A stretch of DNA of 41,571 nucleotides from positions 1 to 41,571 of the forward strand of contig QAKR01000036.1 of the NCBI GenBank assembly GCA_003343705.1, given 5' to 3'. The notes under the pieces are model-generated. The model did not search any database. It was not told the DNA's origin and was given only the letters and a program-made list of their open reading frames with translations. Source of the DNA: Clostridiales bacterium (GTDB taxonomy: Bacteria; Bacillota; Clostridia; Oscillospirales; UBA644). Made by a program: the position numbers and the translations under genes. Shown here one piece after another: positions 15,456 through 25,034 of the stretch; position 1 is the stretch's first letter; each line of letters opens with the position of its first letter.

Positions 15456-15809
15456 TTGGGAAAAATTTATCATAAAAACATTTGTGGAATTGATGTATCA
15501 TTTTTTTCGGATGAAAGCGAAGAATATACAGAAGAAATATTATTGCGTACTAATGAAAGAATCAAAAGCGTTATTAACAGCTCGCAAATAATTTCTCCCC
15601 CACGGGCAGCTGTTGTAACATGCCTTGAACTTTGTGATGAGCTTGAGAAAGAAAAAATCCAAACAACTGAGCTTAAAGAAAAACTTGAAGAGCTTATAAA
15701 AAAGCTTGACAGAGCTGTTGTTGACCGTGCAGAATCAGAAACACGTGCCGCAATGCTTAAACAAGAAGTATTAGATCTTACCATAAAACTTTCAAATTTA
15801 AGAGGTTAG
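15456..15809 (+). CDS. zapA: ZapA-like cell division protein
   Basis: The preferred TTG start at 15456 lies 5-6 nt after AGAGGTGA; the GTG at 15447 is inside that SD. Gives 117 residues: a short N-terminal beta part (CGIDVSFFSDESEEYTEEI), the central PPRAAVVTCLELCDEL helix and a long C-terminal coiled coil (about 65-115). This is the ZapA layout, a small protein that stabilises FtsZ filaments at midcell. The following U32 peptidase gene is 5 nt away; zapA next to a U32 gene is common in Clostridia and supports the call. Sequence similarity is moderate. Confidence 0.7.
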   Translation: MGKIYHKNICGIDVSFFSDESEEYTEEILLRTNERIKSVINSSQIISPPRAAVVTCLELCDELEKEKIQTTELKEKLEELIKKLDRAVVDRAESETRAAMLKQEVLDLTIKLSNLRG

Positions 15810-15814
15810 ATATA

Positions 15815-17800
15815 TTGGAAATACTTGCTCCCGCAGGCTCCTACGACGCACTTTTAGCAGCGGTTTACGGAGGGGCTGATGCGGTTTACTTCGGTGCGGG
15901 AAATTTTAATGCCCGTAAGAACGCAAAGAACTTCACACATGAGCAGATAAAACAAGGTGTTTTATTTTGTCGTGAACGAGGTGTTAAAACAAACGTTGTG
16001 TTAAACACACTCGTTTCACAAAAAGAACTTGATCAAGCACTATATGAAGCTGAATTTTTTACAAACGCAGGGGTTTCTTCCTTTATCGTTCAAGATTTAG
16101 GGCTTGCCGCTGCGCTTAAAAAGTGTACTAATATACCATTATGCGCTTCTACACAAATGTCCTGTCATAGTATAGACGGTGTTTCTGAGCTTGAGAATCT
16201 GGGCTTTTCACGTGTTGTTCTTGCAAGGGAGCTTGAAAAAAAAGATATTACCAAAATAGTCCGTAGCTCCAACATTGAGATTGAAGTTTTTGCCCACGGT
16301 GCTTTATGTATGTGTTATAGCGGTCAATGCTATATGAGTTCTGTAATAGGTGCAAGAAGCGGAAACCGAGGTCTTTGCGCACAACCATGCAGACTGCCGT
16401 ATAACGGCGGCTACAGATTAAGTCTAAAAGATCTGTGCCTTTTGGAATATGTAAAAGAACTTGAGAACATCGGGGTCTCCAGCTTAAAAATAGAAGGCAG
16501 AATGAAAAGCCCCGAATACGTTTACGCTGTAACCCGTGCATATGCTGATGCTAAAAAAGGCAAATCCTTTTCCCAAGTGACAGAAAAAGAGCTTGCTGAA
16601 ATTTTTAGCCGGGACGGTTTTACAAAAGGTTATTATCTGGGAGCAGTCGGAAAAGAGATGTTTGGCACCCGCCCTCAAAACTTTAAAGAGAAAAAGATTA
16701 CTATTGACAAAACAGAATATAAACGAATAGGTATTTCAGTTCAAGCTTACACTGATAAAGATTTTAATGTTCGTTTGTCAGCTCAGACTGACGACGATTT
16801 GGCAGCCGAAAGCAGTTTTAAAGGGCAAAAACCTGATAAGATAAAAAGTGGCACAGAAGATGTTAAAAAAGCTTTTTCCCGCCTTGGCGGAACTCCGTAT
16901 TTTCTTAAAAAGCTGGAGTATGAAGGCAATGAAGTATTCATGCCTCAATCACTTTTGAATGCGGCAAGACGAAGTATTATTGATGACATTACTGCCATGC
17001 GCCGTATTAATACAAACACTTTTACAAAAAAAACATTTTCTAATACTAATAAAAAACCGATATCAACAGTTTTTGAAGCACAGTTTTTTTCCGCTTCTCA
17101 AATACCCGAGAACACAGAAAATATTAAAAGAATATGGCTGCCGTTAACAGCTTTAACAGGACGTAGGAGAGAATCGATTACTGCTAAGTTAGGCGCTCGT
17201 TTAGGGGCTGTTATGCCCCGTGTATGTGAAGACAGAGAATACGCTGAACTTGAAAAGATGCTTTTACAGCTGAAAATGTCAGGTATAAATGATGTGCTAT
17301 GTGGAAATATTGGGCAGATAAATATGCTCAGAAGAATGGGTTTTAATATTCACGGAGATTTCGGACTGAATGTTTTTAATGCACTTTCACGTGATAAGTA
17401 CTTTAATATAGGACTTTCGTCACTTACTCTTTCGTTTGAGCTTAATTTATCTCAAATTTATGATATATCCTCTCAGAACACAGGAATAATAGCATATGGT
17501 AGGCTCCCTTTCATGATAATGCGTAACTGTATAAAAAAGGAATGCCATAAAAATGAGTTTTTAACAGACCGTATAAAAAAAGATTTTCTTGTAACCTGCT
17601 CCTTTGGCTGTCGTAATGAGATATTTAACGCTGATAAGCTCTGGCTTACGGATAAACAGCTTTCGCCTGTTGGCTTTGAAAGGCTTTTGTTTACTGATGA
17701 AAGCCCTGAAGAAGTAAGAGATGTTTTAGATGCCTATATATACGGTAAAAATGTTGATAGACAGGAAATAACACGGGGGCTTTACCAAAAAAAAGTTTGA
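15815..17800 (+). CDS. U32-family peptidase / RlhA-type RNA hydroxylation protein
   Basis: Encodes 661 residues from a TTG start with AGAGGT upstream (15801-15806). N-terminal U32 barrel (EILAPAGSYDALLAAVYGGADAVYFG) with the family signature around residues 155-195 (EVFAHGALCMCYSGQCYMSS, then GNRGLCAQPCRLPY) containing clustered Cys. The rest matches the longer U32 form with a DUF3656-type middle and a C-terminal module (GRLPFMIMRNC, TCSFGCRNEIFN). Such long members include E. coli RlhA, needed for 23S rRNA C2501 hydroxylation; older annotation is collagenase-like protease. The Cys set could hold an Fe-S cluster. Which RNA is modified here is unknown. Confidence 0.88.
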   Translation: MEILAPAGSYDALLAAVYGGADAVYFGAGNFNARKNAKNFTHEQIKQGVLFCRERGVKTNVVLNTLVSQKELDQALYEAEFFTNAGVSSFIVQDLGLAAALKKCTNIPLCASTQMSCHSIDGVSELENLGFSRVVLARELEKKDITKIVRSSNIEIEVFAHGALCMCYSGQCYMSSVIGARSGNRGLCAQPCRLPYNGGYRLSLKDLCLLEYVKELENIGVSSLKIEGRMKSPEYVYAVTRAYADAKKGKSFSQVTEKELAEIFSRDGFTKGYYLGAVGKEMFGTRPQNFKEKKITIDKTEYKRIGISVQAYTDKDFNVRLSAQTDDDLAAESSFKGQKPDKIKSGTEDVKKAFSRLGGTPYFLKKLEYEGNEVFMPQSLLNAARRSIIDDITAMRRINTNTFTKKTFSNTNKKPISTVFEAQFFSASQIPENTENIKRIWLPLTALTGRRRESITAKLGARLGAVMPRVCEDREYAELEKMLLQLKMSGINDVLCGNIGQINMLRRMGFNIHGDFGLNVFNALSRDKYFNIGLSSLTLSFELNLSQIYDISSQNTGIIAYGRLPFMIMRNCIKKECHKNEFLTDRIKKDFLVTCSFGCRNEIFNADKLWLTDKQLSPVGFERLLFTDESPEEVRDVLDAYIYGKNVDRQEITRGLYQKKV

Positions 17801-17827
17801 AGATTTTGTTTATTTTTAAAAAACAGC

Positions 17828-17856
17828 TTGATTTTTAAATCTTTTTATGTTATAAT
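17828..17856 (+). promoter_or_regulatory. Promoter of rpmB
   Basis: TTGATT (17828-17833), 17-bp spacer, TATAAT (17851-17856), TGT just upstream (extended -10). Confidence 0.8.
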
Positions 17857-17894
17857 ATATTTCCGAGCGAATAAAGTTATGGAGGTGTTTGAGC

Positions 17895-18083
17895 ATGGCT
17901 AAATGTGATATTTGCGGAAAAGGCGTTTCCTTCGGCATTAAAGTGTCGCACTCACACAGACGTTCCAATAAAATGTGGAAGCCTAACGTAAGAAGAGTGA
18001 AAGCTGTTGTAAACGGCTCCGTAACTCATGTATATGTTTGCACAAAATGCTTAAAGTCAAACAAGGTGCAAAGGGCTGTATAA
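17895..18083 (+). CDS. rpmB: Ribosomal protein bL28, zinc-binding form
   Basis: Encodes 62 residues from the ATG at 17895, 7 nt after GGAGGTG. Typical L28: N-terminal AKCDICGKGVSFG, basic middle (SHSHRRSNKMWKPNVRRVK) and VYVCTKCLKSNKV. Two CxxC pairs form a four-Cys zinc ribbon, so this is the zinc-containing (C+) paralogue type rather than the zinc-free form used under zinc limitation. A 50S subunit protein. Monocistronic with its own promoter and terminator. Confidence 0.96.
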   Translation: MAKCDICGKGVSFGIKVSHSHRRSNKMWKPNVRRVKAVVNGSVTHVYVCTKCLKSNKVQRAV

Positions 18084-18146
18084 ATAATATAACAATTGTT
18101 ATGTTGTTGTATAAGGTACAAGCTGACATATAATTAAATATGTAAT

Positions 18147-18186
18147 AAAATGCTGTTATGTAATAAAAAACATAACAGCATTTTTA
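18147..18186. terminator. Bidirectional terminator between rpmB and the AP-LamG gene
   Basis: 14-bp perfect stem AAAATGCTGTTATG (18147-18160) / CATAACAGCATTTT (18171-18184), T run on the plus strand, A-rich flank giving a T-rich tail on the minus strand. Confidence 0.92.
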
Positions 18187-18192
18187 TTGGTT

Positions 18193-19848
18193 CTATCCTT
18201 GATAATAATTTGAAAGAAGGCTTACATCATTGTCCGTTAGAACATCTCGATAAAAGATAAAATCATCAATTTTAAAAGTATCAGAAGTGTTATAGCTGCC
18301 TGTTCCATCTTCACCGATATTAAAACTTAATTTATCAAAAGTTTGATCTATAAAAGCATTATTAAGATTCCTCGTAGCAACCTTGTTAAAATTATAGTAA
18401 AAAGTAGTTGTATTATTCTCTCTGTCTACCACTAGAATTGTATTTATCCAACCTTCAGAGATAGTCTCCGGAAGAGCATATTCAAAATCTGAGCGAGAGG
18501 ATCCATTTCCTATATTGAATTTTATGTCTGATGGCCTGAGTGACAATATAAATCCTTCGTTTATACCCGAATCCCAGTCTTTATTTCCATAAAGAGCCGG
18601 ATCTGAACTTACAGAATTATCAAGATAAAACCATAATGAAATTGAAAAGCTAGACGTCCCTACAGTAAGATTAGGTAGTGAAATATATCCTTGTTTGCCA
18701 ACTTCGATACATGAACCATAATAACCGTTATTGTAATATTTAGGTTCTCTATAGGATTCAGTTAGAGTCTTATTCATTGCATCATTTGCATTTCCATCAA
18801 AAAAAAGAACAGTTTCGAGTTTTGAAGAATCAAGAAAATCCGTAATGTAATTCCCGCTATTCTCCAAAGGAGTCGGTACAGTTTCATGTTCTAAAGGAGA
18901 TGCCGAAACAGATTGTCTTTGTCTTACAACGCAATCCTTAAATATGTTTTCAGGTAATTGAGAAGAAAAACCGTATATATTGAATTGAGGAATATCTATA
19001 CCGAGAGCATTAAGAACTACCGCAACTGTATCGCGCACATTCATTTCACCTATTTTTCCGTCAATAATTGTTTTTCCTCTAGCACCGAAAAATATATTTT
19101 TTTCTGCATCAGTATTGCCACCATGATTTCCCTCCGGAGTTCCTCCGTGATCTGCAGTTACTAAAAAAAGTGTATCTTCAAGCATATTCTTTTCAGCAAG
19201 ATAATCGTATATTTTGCCTATATATGAATCTACTGTATTAATTTGAGCCAAATGTTGAGCTGATCCATATCCGTTAGTATGCCCTGACCCGTCAACGCTA
19301 TCAAACTGTACAAAAAGAAATTTGGGGTCGTTTCTACGAAGATATAATATTATATCTTCAGTCAAGGCTTCATCATAGTTTGACTTTAATGAAACTCCTA
19401 TGTTTCTTTCCACAATACCTGTGTTGATCGGGTTCCAATTACAATATGATGCCATTTTTGCTTCGGGGTATTGATTTCGTATTCTCTTAAAAACTGTCGG
19501 AAGATTTGAGTTAATATCATACTTGTTTTCTTCAATATAATCGTTCGTAAGCCCGTGAACACTTGCAGAAGCCCCTATCAGCATTGAACCCCAGCACTGT
19601 GCACTGATTGTAGGTTTTGATGTGAGAACATTATATGATGTTGCACCATCTGCAAAAATTTTATCAATATTAGGAGTATCTGCTTGCTCAAAAAAAGAAC
19701 CTGCTCCGTCAACCCCTATAAGGATTACCCTTTTATATATGTATCCATGAACAGGATTTTCCCCGTTATCTCTTCTCACCGAACATGAACAAAGGGTTAA
19801 AAAGAATATTGATACAAGCATAATAACTGTTATTTTTTTTATTATCAT
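18193..19848 (-). CDS. Surface lipoprotein: alkaline-phosphatase-superfamily phosphodiesterase fused to a LamG-like lectin domain
   Basis: Encodes 551 residues. Signal peptide with lipobox LCSC (Cys22). Residues about 38-300 are a type I phosphodiesterase/nucleotide-pyrophosphatase-like domain: metal Asp in ILIGVDGAG, likely nucleophile Ser82 in PTISAQCWGSM, DSVDGSGHTNGYG, VTADHGG and EGNHGG as metal ligands. Residues about 340-550 look like a concanavalin A/LamG fold (ISLPNLTVGTSSFSISLWFY, KIDDFIFYRDVL). Anchored outside the cell, it could split phosphodiester or phosphate groups from a glycan held by the LamG domain. Last gene of the DeoR-headed locus, 92 nt after the GH42-like gene. Exact substrate unknown. 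Confidence 0.82.
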   Translation of the reverse strand: MIIKKITVIMLVSIFFLTLCSCSVRRDNGENPVHGYIYKRVILIGVDGAGSFFEQADTPNIDKIFADGATSYNVLTSKPTISAQCWGSMLIGASASVHGLTNDYIEENKYDINSNLPTVFKRIRNQYPEAKMASYCNWNPINTGIVERNIGVSLKSNYDEALTEDIILYLRRNDPKFLFVQFDSVDGSGHTNGYGSAQHLAQINTVDSYIGKIYDYLAEKNMLEDTLFLVTADHGGTPEGNHGGNTDAEKNIFFGARGKTIIDGKIGEMNVRDTVAVVLNALGIDIPQFNIYGFSSQLPENIFKDCVVRQRQSVSASPLEHETVPTPLENSGNYITDFLDSSKLETVLFFDGNANDAMNKTLTESYREPKYYNNGYYGSCIEVGKQGYISLPNLTVGTSSFSISLWFYLDNSVSSDPALYGNKDWDSGINEGFILSLRPSDIKFNIGNGSSRSDFEYALPETISEGWINTILVVDRENNTTTFYYNFNKVATRNLNNAFIDQTFDKLSFNIGEDGTGSYNTSDTFKIDDFIFYRDVLTDNDVSLLSNYYQG

Positions 19849-19940
19849 ACGTGAAATTCTCAGCCCTTTCCTTGTTTTAATTACAATAAATTTAATCTTT
19901 TATATATGAGATTTTGACCTTTATAAAATTAAGATACAAA

Positions 19941-22148
19941 TTATAATTTTAACAGATATTGTAATTCGGACTTTTTACCAAAGAAAAAGTATTTAGTTTG
20001 TCTTGCTTCTAACAAAACATTAATACTTTTTACATCAAAGTACCACTTCTTATCAAAATAATCATAAACATCACATTGATTTGGAAAAACAATATTAGTT
20101 TGCTTTGATCTTCCTGAATGTAAAACAAGAAGGCTGTCGTCCGCATATACAACATTTTTATTTGAATCAAATATATTTACTCCGGCATGATCTGTAATGA
20201 CTTTAAATAACCAATCCGGTATATTTTGACCACCCCAAAAAAACGAATTTTTTTCACTGCAATAGCTAAAAAGATTTTTGTTATCAACTACACCTAGCGC
20301 TTTATTTTGAGACGCTACATCAAAGTAAAGTGAATATAGTGACGACATATTATAATTTTTTATGCTCATATTATTAAAAAGATTGTAAGCTTCAGGTGTG
20401 AAATTAATTTGAAATTTAGTATTTTCAATGTCAGCTTTTTCTAGAGAAAATCCACTCATTAACTCGAAGTCACTTTTTGAAGTTTCTCCGTTTCCGTAAA
20501 GCCATAAAACTGTTTGGCTGCCATTTTCGAGAACCTTATTTATTTTCAATGAGGTTTCGTGGCTGATCCGCCATGGGGTTGTAATTATATATAGTTTTGC
20601 CCCCATACACCGCCCGTTTGCTAAATCATCAATTGTATAAAATCCTACCGAACAACCGGTTCTGGCTATATCATCCCTCACATCTTGAAAAATACCATTC
20701 CATGTTTGTCTGAAATTAGTCATGATTCTTGTTGCTCCAGAATCATAAATGAACGCAACTTCAGGGGTTTTATACTTCTTGTTTTCAATATATTCACTGT
20801 ATAGATTAGTTAGCTGTTTGTTTAGCTGCCAGAACTCTTCATCGTCCCACCAACCTTTATCAAGCAAATCAAGCCACCAGGTTCCGGTATTATAGATCAT
20901 TTGTTTGCCAAACTGACGCTTTACAACTTCTATCAGTGCTTCTTTTGAAGAAATGGGGTTCATTGCGCCTACATTACCGTTATCTGATCCTTCAGCCGTT
21001 TGTATAGGTGAGCGATAATCTGATTCATCAATCCACAACTTACCGTTTGCATGAATACTGTTTAATAATGACATGGACATTCCTGCTCCACCTTCATTTC
21101 TGTCTTGGTATGAAACTGGACCACAAAAAAAGTCAATGCTGCTGCTTGTAAGAAGAGTTTCAATGTCAAAAACTCCACTCAGGGGATTATCTATTTCAAA
21201 GTAATATCCATAATAAAACCCTAATAGACTTCGATTATAAGTTTGATCTTTTATAAATTTAGAAAGTTCGAGGATAAAGTTTGATTCAGCCCCTTGGTAA
21301 AAATCTATAAAATCAACATATTTTTGGTGTATCGGCTCTGTCAAAAGAGTAGTTTTCAGCGGATTTTCATTTCCTAAAACATAATATACATCAGTTGGAA
21401 TTTGGATATTTTGAAAAGTTGCTTTAGTATCCCCCCATGCAGATGATAAATCTTTATCCGTATTGTATTTGTTTTTTAAAAATAATCTGTACTTATCTAA
21501 TACAGCATTACTACAATCATAACGACCATCCGGTAAAAACCATTCGCAACCATTGCCGCTGGGGAAATATCCTATAACCATATCTGAAGCATCGGAGTTA
21601 TTCTTAACAGCTGTTATAAGAGTTTCTGAGATAGTCTTTGCCCTTTCTAAATATTTAGTTGAGCACATTGAGCCAAGCTCAGCCGGAACTCCGTTTTGGT
21701 CGATAAACAAGTCGTAATTATTGTCACCACTAAAAAGTTCAACCGAAGGTTCCCAACATCGGTAATATAACAAAATATAAACATCTGGACTTATATTACG
21801 GATGTTTTTTATTGTCTGATCCAAATATTTTTGTGTTTGATCGGGAGATTTAGGAATAACAGGAACCTGTACCCGTAAAATATTAACTCCGTTATCAATT
21901 GCAGCTTTTGTTTGTCGGTAGACGACGGATGATGAATCAAAATTTTCACTGTAAGCTTCATTTACGGCAAACAAAATAGGATTAATTCGATTCCCATCCG
22001 CAAAAAGCATTGGAATGCCGTTTATGTTTTTGATACATGCTTCTGCAAAGGTATCATCCTCTCGGGTATATTCACGCCTAACAACGCATCCGCAAAATAA
22101 GACAGCAAAAGAGAAAACCAGAATAAAACAAATAGTTTTCTTGTACAT
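19941..22148 (-). CDS. GH42-like beta-galactosidase-type lipoprotein
   Basis: The start is the ATG at 22148, preceded by GAGAGGT; an upstream in-frame ATG (22202) would bury the signal peptide. Encodes 735 residues with a signal peptide ending at Cys21 (lipobox-like FCGC). A (beta/alpha)8 barrel spans about 45-460, with candidate acid/base Glu202 in SGNGCEW and nucleophile Glu375 in LWIDESDY. Then a GH42-type Rossmann-like domain (PEVAFIYDSGATRIM, KLYIITTPWRIS, VLWLYGNGE) and a small C-terminal beta domain. It should cleave a beta-linked sugar, possibly galactose, at the outer surface. Divergent from well-known GH42 enzymes, so activity is inferred. Lies 62 nt after the MFS gene. Confidence 0.75.
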   Translation of the reverse strand: MYKKTICFILVFSFAVLFCGCVVRREYTREDDTFAEACIKNINGIPMLFADGNRINPILFAVNEAYSENFDSSSVVYRQTKAAIDNGVNILRVQVPVIPKSPDQTQKYLDQTIKNIRNISPDVYILLYYRCWEPSVELFSGDNNYDLFIDQNGVPAELGSMCSTKYLERAKTISETLITAVKNNSDASDMVIGYFPSGNGCEWFLPDGRYDCSNAVLDKYRLFLKNKYNTDKDLSSAWGDTKATFQNIQIPTDVYYVLGNENPLKTTLLTEPIHQKYVDFIDFYQGAESNFILELSKFIKDQTYNRSLLGFYYGYYFEIDNPLSGVFDIETLLTSSSIDFFCGPVSYQDRNEGGAGMSMSLLNSIHANGKLWIDESDYRSPIQTAEGSDNGNVGAMNPISSKEALIEVVKRQFGKQMIYNTGTWWLDLLDKGWWDDEEFWQLNKQLTNLYSEYIENKKYKTPEVAFIYDSGATRIMTNFRQTWNGIFQDVRDDIARTGCSVGFYTIDDLANGRCMGAKLYIITTPWRISHETSLKINKVLENGSQTVLWLYGNGETSKSDFELMSGFSLEKADIENTKFQINFTPEAYNLFNNMSIKNYNMSSLYSLYFDVASQNKALGVVDNKNLFSYCSEKNSFFWGGQNIPDWLFKVITDHAGVNIFDSNKNVVYADDSLLVLHSGRSKQTNIVFPNQCDVYDYFDKKWYFDVKSINVLLEARQTKYFFFGKKSELQYLLKL

Positions 22149-22210
22149 TATGACCTCTCCGTTTTTGTATATTGTAGCATTAACAAGATATTTAAAAGGC
22201 ATGATATATT

Positions 22211-23455
22211 TTATTTTTTATAAATAAACAGTTTCCATTTCTTATAAGAGAATAAACAAAATATAATACCCATTAATGCAAGCCCAGTTAAAATTATAAT
22301 AACTGATTGCCAACCACTATTTTCGGCAATATATGCCAGCCCGAACGATGAAATAGAACTGCCGATGTATGTGCAAGCATTTGTTATTCCTGACATTGCC
22401 CCGACTTTACCGCAAAAAGAAAAACGAGCTGGCAGAAGGCTTACCAACATAAGATTTACACTATGCATACAGCCTGTAATAAGTGAAACTATTATAAGCG
22501 TTCCTATAGCCGATATGTTACATATAAACACAAGCACTATAGATAAAACGAGAGCAATAAAAAAATACATGAAAGAAGCTCTGACTTCATTTTGGGCAAA
22601 TACTTTTTTATATAGAAAAGAAGCAAGCGTCGTGCAAGCTATACTCACCGCCGGCAAAAATAGGTTGAGCATTATTGTAGATGATGAGTTTATTGAAAAA
22701 ACTTCTGTTAAGTATACTGGCATCCAGGTAGTGTACCCGTCTTTTAAAAAACCTTGAACTATTATAGCAAAAAGCAATAATATTGCCCCAGATATTATGA
22801 GTATAGGGGTAATAGAAACTTTAGGTTTGTTTTCATACTTTGTAGCTGTAGGCACATGTTTTACAGATAATGTTTTTCCGATTTTACTAAAACTGGTACC
22901 CCACACAATTGCCGTAATAAAAGCAATAACGGCAGATATAAAGAAAATGATTTTCCAATTAAGCATATTAATGCAAGCCGGTACTGCCAAATACACAAAA
23001 ACAGTTGCCGCATGAGCAGCGATACTGACAAATAGGCATCCTTTGGAGTAATATTCTTCAGATAACGCCATCGACATTATTTTAACAATGGGTGGCCAGA
23101 ACATAGCTTGTGCAAAACCATTTATTCCCCAAATAATCGACATCGAAACCACATCTGTGCACAAAGGCAATAAAGAGTTGCACGCCATTGTTAAAAACAA
23201 CCCGATTAGAATTATTTTACTGGGTCTAATCTTATCACATAAAAAACCGCTGATAAGTTGCCCTGTTCCGTAAAAAAAGAACATGGCAGTTCCGATTGTC
23301 CCTGCTTCAGTTTTTGTTATAACGGAAGAGTTTATAATTTCAGCTATGCAAGCATTAAAATTTATTCGCGTAATATAGCTTGTAAAATATAGTAACACGC
23401 ATAAAAAAATTAATAAATAACTATTTGATTTAATATTTGTAGAGGCTTCAGACAA
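22211..23455 (-). CDS. MFS transporter of the organophosphate:phosphate antiporter (GlpT/UhpT-like) type
   Basis: The TTG start at 23455 is preferred: it has GGGAGG 9 nt upstream and overlaps the previous stop by 8 nt; an ATG at 23485 has no SD. Gives 414 residues with 12 hydrophobic helices. OPA-family marks: YITRINF in helix 1 (Arg30, matching GlpT Arg45), GFAQAMFWPP (compare GlpT GLFQGMGWPP) and FLKDGYTTWMPVYL, where Lys238 stands at the place of GlpT Arg269. It likely imports a phosphorylated small molecule in exchange for phosphate. The adjacent phosphodiesterases fit this. Substrate not determined. Confidence 0.82.
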   Translation of the reverse strand: MSEASTNIKSNSYLLIFLCVLLYFTSYITRINFNACIAEIINSSVITKTEAGTIGTAMFFFYGTGQLISGFLCDKIRPSKIILIGLFLTMACNSLLPLCTDVVSMSIIWGINGFAQAMFWPPIVKIMSMALSEEYYSKGCLFVSIAAHAATVFVYLAVPACINMLNWKIIFFISAVIAFITAIVWGTSFSKIGKTLSVKHVPTATKYENKPKVSITPILIISGAILLLFAIIVQGFLKDGYTTWMPVYLTEVFSINSSSTIMLNLFLPAVSIACTTLASFLYKKVFAQNEVRASFMYFFIALVLSIVLVFICNISAIGTLIIVSLITGCMHSVNLMLVSLLPARFSFCGKVGAMSGITNACTYIGSSISSFGLAYIAENSGWQSVIIILTGLALMGIIFCLFSYKKWKLFIYKK

Positions 23456-24218
23456 GAGGTCTGCCCTCCCACTCGGTAGCAACATCTACGCCAATAATTT
23501 TAGTTATTGTAGGAGCAATGTCAATTATTTGGGCTGTTTCTAGTTCCTTACCTTTTTCAAAAGGTGAACCGTGAAGAATAATAGGGATGGTCATATCCTC
23601 GGCAATATCTTCTCCATGGGAGCGTTCGTGCCCACCGTGGTCTGCCGTAACAATAACGGTATACTCTTCGGGTAAACAATTAACAACCTTTTTAATGCAG
23701 TTGACGGCATTGTTAACAGTGGAAAGATATTCTTGGCTCATCCACCCGTAAGTATGTCCGCTGTCATCTGTTTTCCCAAGATATAAAAATATAAAATCAG
23801 GATGTTCTGTTTGTATGTAATTTATTGCCTGTTCAGTTATTTTATTATCCGAGTCATCTTCTTTATATAAATTAATACAAATATTTCTGCAAAGATGGCC
23901 TGGTCGTGCAAGGTCGCGCAACTCCTCCCATGTATAAAAGAACGCTGTCTTTTTTCCTGCGTTTGAAATTAACTCTGTTAACCCTGCTACAGGACGTACT
24001 TGAGGCACATAAACGTTTGTTGTTATTCCGTGCCGTGAAGGCTCAACGCTGTGAAAAAGAGACATATGACAAGGCAGAGTGCATGACGGCATAACTGTCC
24101 TTGCTTTCATACAGTATGTTGAATTAGAAAGAAGCTCCTCAACATAATCGTTTTTACAATTTTTCATTCCATCCGGAGTCATTCCGTCAACAAGTAAAAG
24201 TACAACTTTGTTATTCAT
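23448..24218 (-). CDS. Cytosolic alkaline-phosphatase-superfamily phosphodiesterase/phosphatase
   Basis: Encodes 256 residues, no signal peptide. Metal-binding Asp11 in LLLVDGM, likely nucleophile Thr47 in MPSCTLPCHMS, KTDDSGHTYGW (Asp151/152, His155), VTADHGGHERSHG (Asp193, His194, His201). It is a compact member of the type I phosphodiesterase/pyrophosphatase group. Being cytosolic and translationally coupled to the OPA-like importer, it probably hydrolyses the imported phosphate compound. SD AGAGGG before the ATG; 15 nt after the DeoR gene. Substrate unknown. Confidence 0.85.
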   Translation of the reverse strand: MNNKVVLLLVDGMTPDGMKNCKNDYVEELLSNSTYCMKARTVMPSCTLPCHMSLFHSVEPSRHGITTNVYVPQVRPVAGLTELISNAGKKTAFFYTWEELRDLARPGHLCRNICINLYKEDDSDNKITEQAINYIQTEHPDFIFLYLGKTDDSGHTYGWMSQEYLSTVNNAVNCIKKVVNCLPEEYTVIVTADHGGHERSHGEDIAEDMTIPIILHGSPFEKGKELETAQIIDIAPTITKIIGVDVATEWEGRPLV

Positions 24219-24233
24219 ATCGATCCCTCTTAA

Positions 24234-24998
24234 TTATTTATTAATAATATTTAGTCCACTGTCTTTGTACTGCTTAATAATTTCTTCGCTGAGAGCATTA
24301 TCAGTTATTATCTTATCAAATTTTTTGATATCACAAATTTTGTAAAAGGCTGTTTTTTCAAACTTTGAACTATCCGCTAAGGCTATAACTTGATCTGAGT
24401 TTTGCATAAATGCTTTTTGAACTGTAGCAATCTCCGGCAAATGTTCATATACTCCTTGATGCAGAGAAATTGCCGCTGGACATATAAATGATGTTTTAAC
24501 ATGTAGATTTTTTATTGTTCCTACGGAAATATCCCCATAAAAACAATCTTCTTTGGGCATATATGTTCCGCCTATTAATATAGTTTCAAAAGATTCTACT
24601 TTTTTAATTTGCTCAAAAATATCAAGAGAATATGTTATGATTTTTAAATTATTAAAGTTTTCTTTAATCAAACGTATAAACTCAACGGCAGTGCTTCCGC
24701 TATCTATTGCAATAACATCACCTTCATGTAGAGTTTTTAGAGCAACAGAAGAAAGATATTGTTTTTGTGTTATATTTTCATCGAGTCTTTCAACCAAATT
24801 GCTGTATGAATTCATTTTATTAACAGAAATTGCGCCACCGTGAACTCGTCTGAGCTTGTTATGATTTTCAAGCAGGCATAAATCCCTACGAATAGTTTCT
24901 ATTGATACTCCAAATATTTCCGTTAACTCCGAAACTGTTACTGAGTTTTTTTGTTTTAACATTTCAACTATTCGGTCGCATCTCTCATCTGCAAACAT
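24234..24998 (-). CDS. DeoR-family transcriptional regulator
   Basis: Start at the ATG 24998, 10 nt after GCGAGGTG; longer upstream readings cross the promoter. Encodes 254 residues: an N-terminal DeoR helix-turn-helix (about 5-57, SVTVSELTEIFGVSIETIRRD and VHGGA) and a C-terminal sugar-phosphate-sensing DeoRC domain (AIDSGSTAVEF, ALADSSKFEK). Family members usually respond to a phosphorylated sugar. It is the first gene of the phosphodiesterase/MFS/GH42-like locus and probably its regulator. A candidate operator lies in its promoter. Confidence 0.92.
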   Translation of the reverse strand: MFADERCDRIVEMLKQKNSVTVSELTEIFGVSIETIRRDLCLLENHNKLRRVHGGAISVNKMNSYSNLVERLDENITQKQYLSSVALKTLHEGDVIAIDSGSTAVEFIRLIKENFNNLKIITYSLDIFEQIKKVESFETILIGGTYMPKEDCFYGDISVGTIKNLHVKTSFICPAAISLHQGVYEHLPEIATVQKAFMQNSDQVIALADSSKFEKTAFYKICDIKKFDKIITDNALSEEIIKQYKDSGLNIINK

Positions 24999-25034
24999 AT
25001 ACAACGAACACCTCGCATATCCAAATATATCAAT

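Noticed and set aside
22365..22757. 130-codon plus-strand ORF
   Set aside because: Antisense shadow of the MFS transporter gene.
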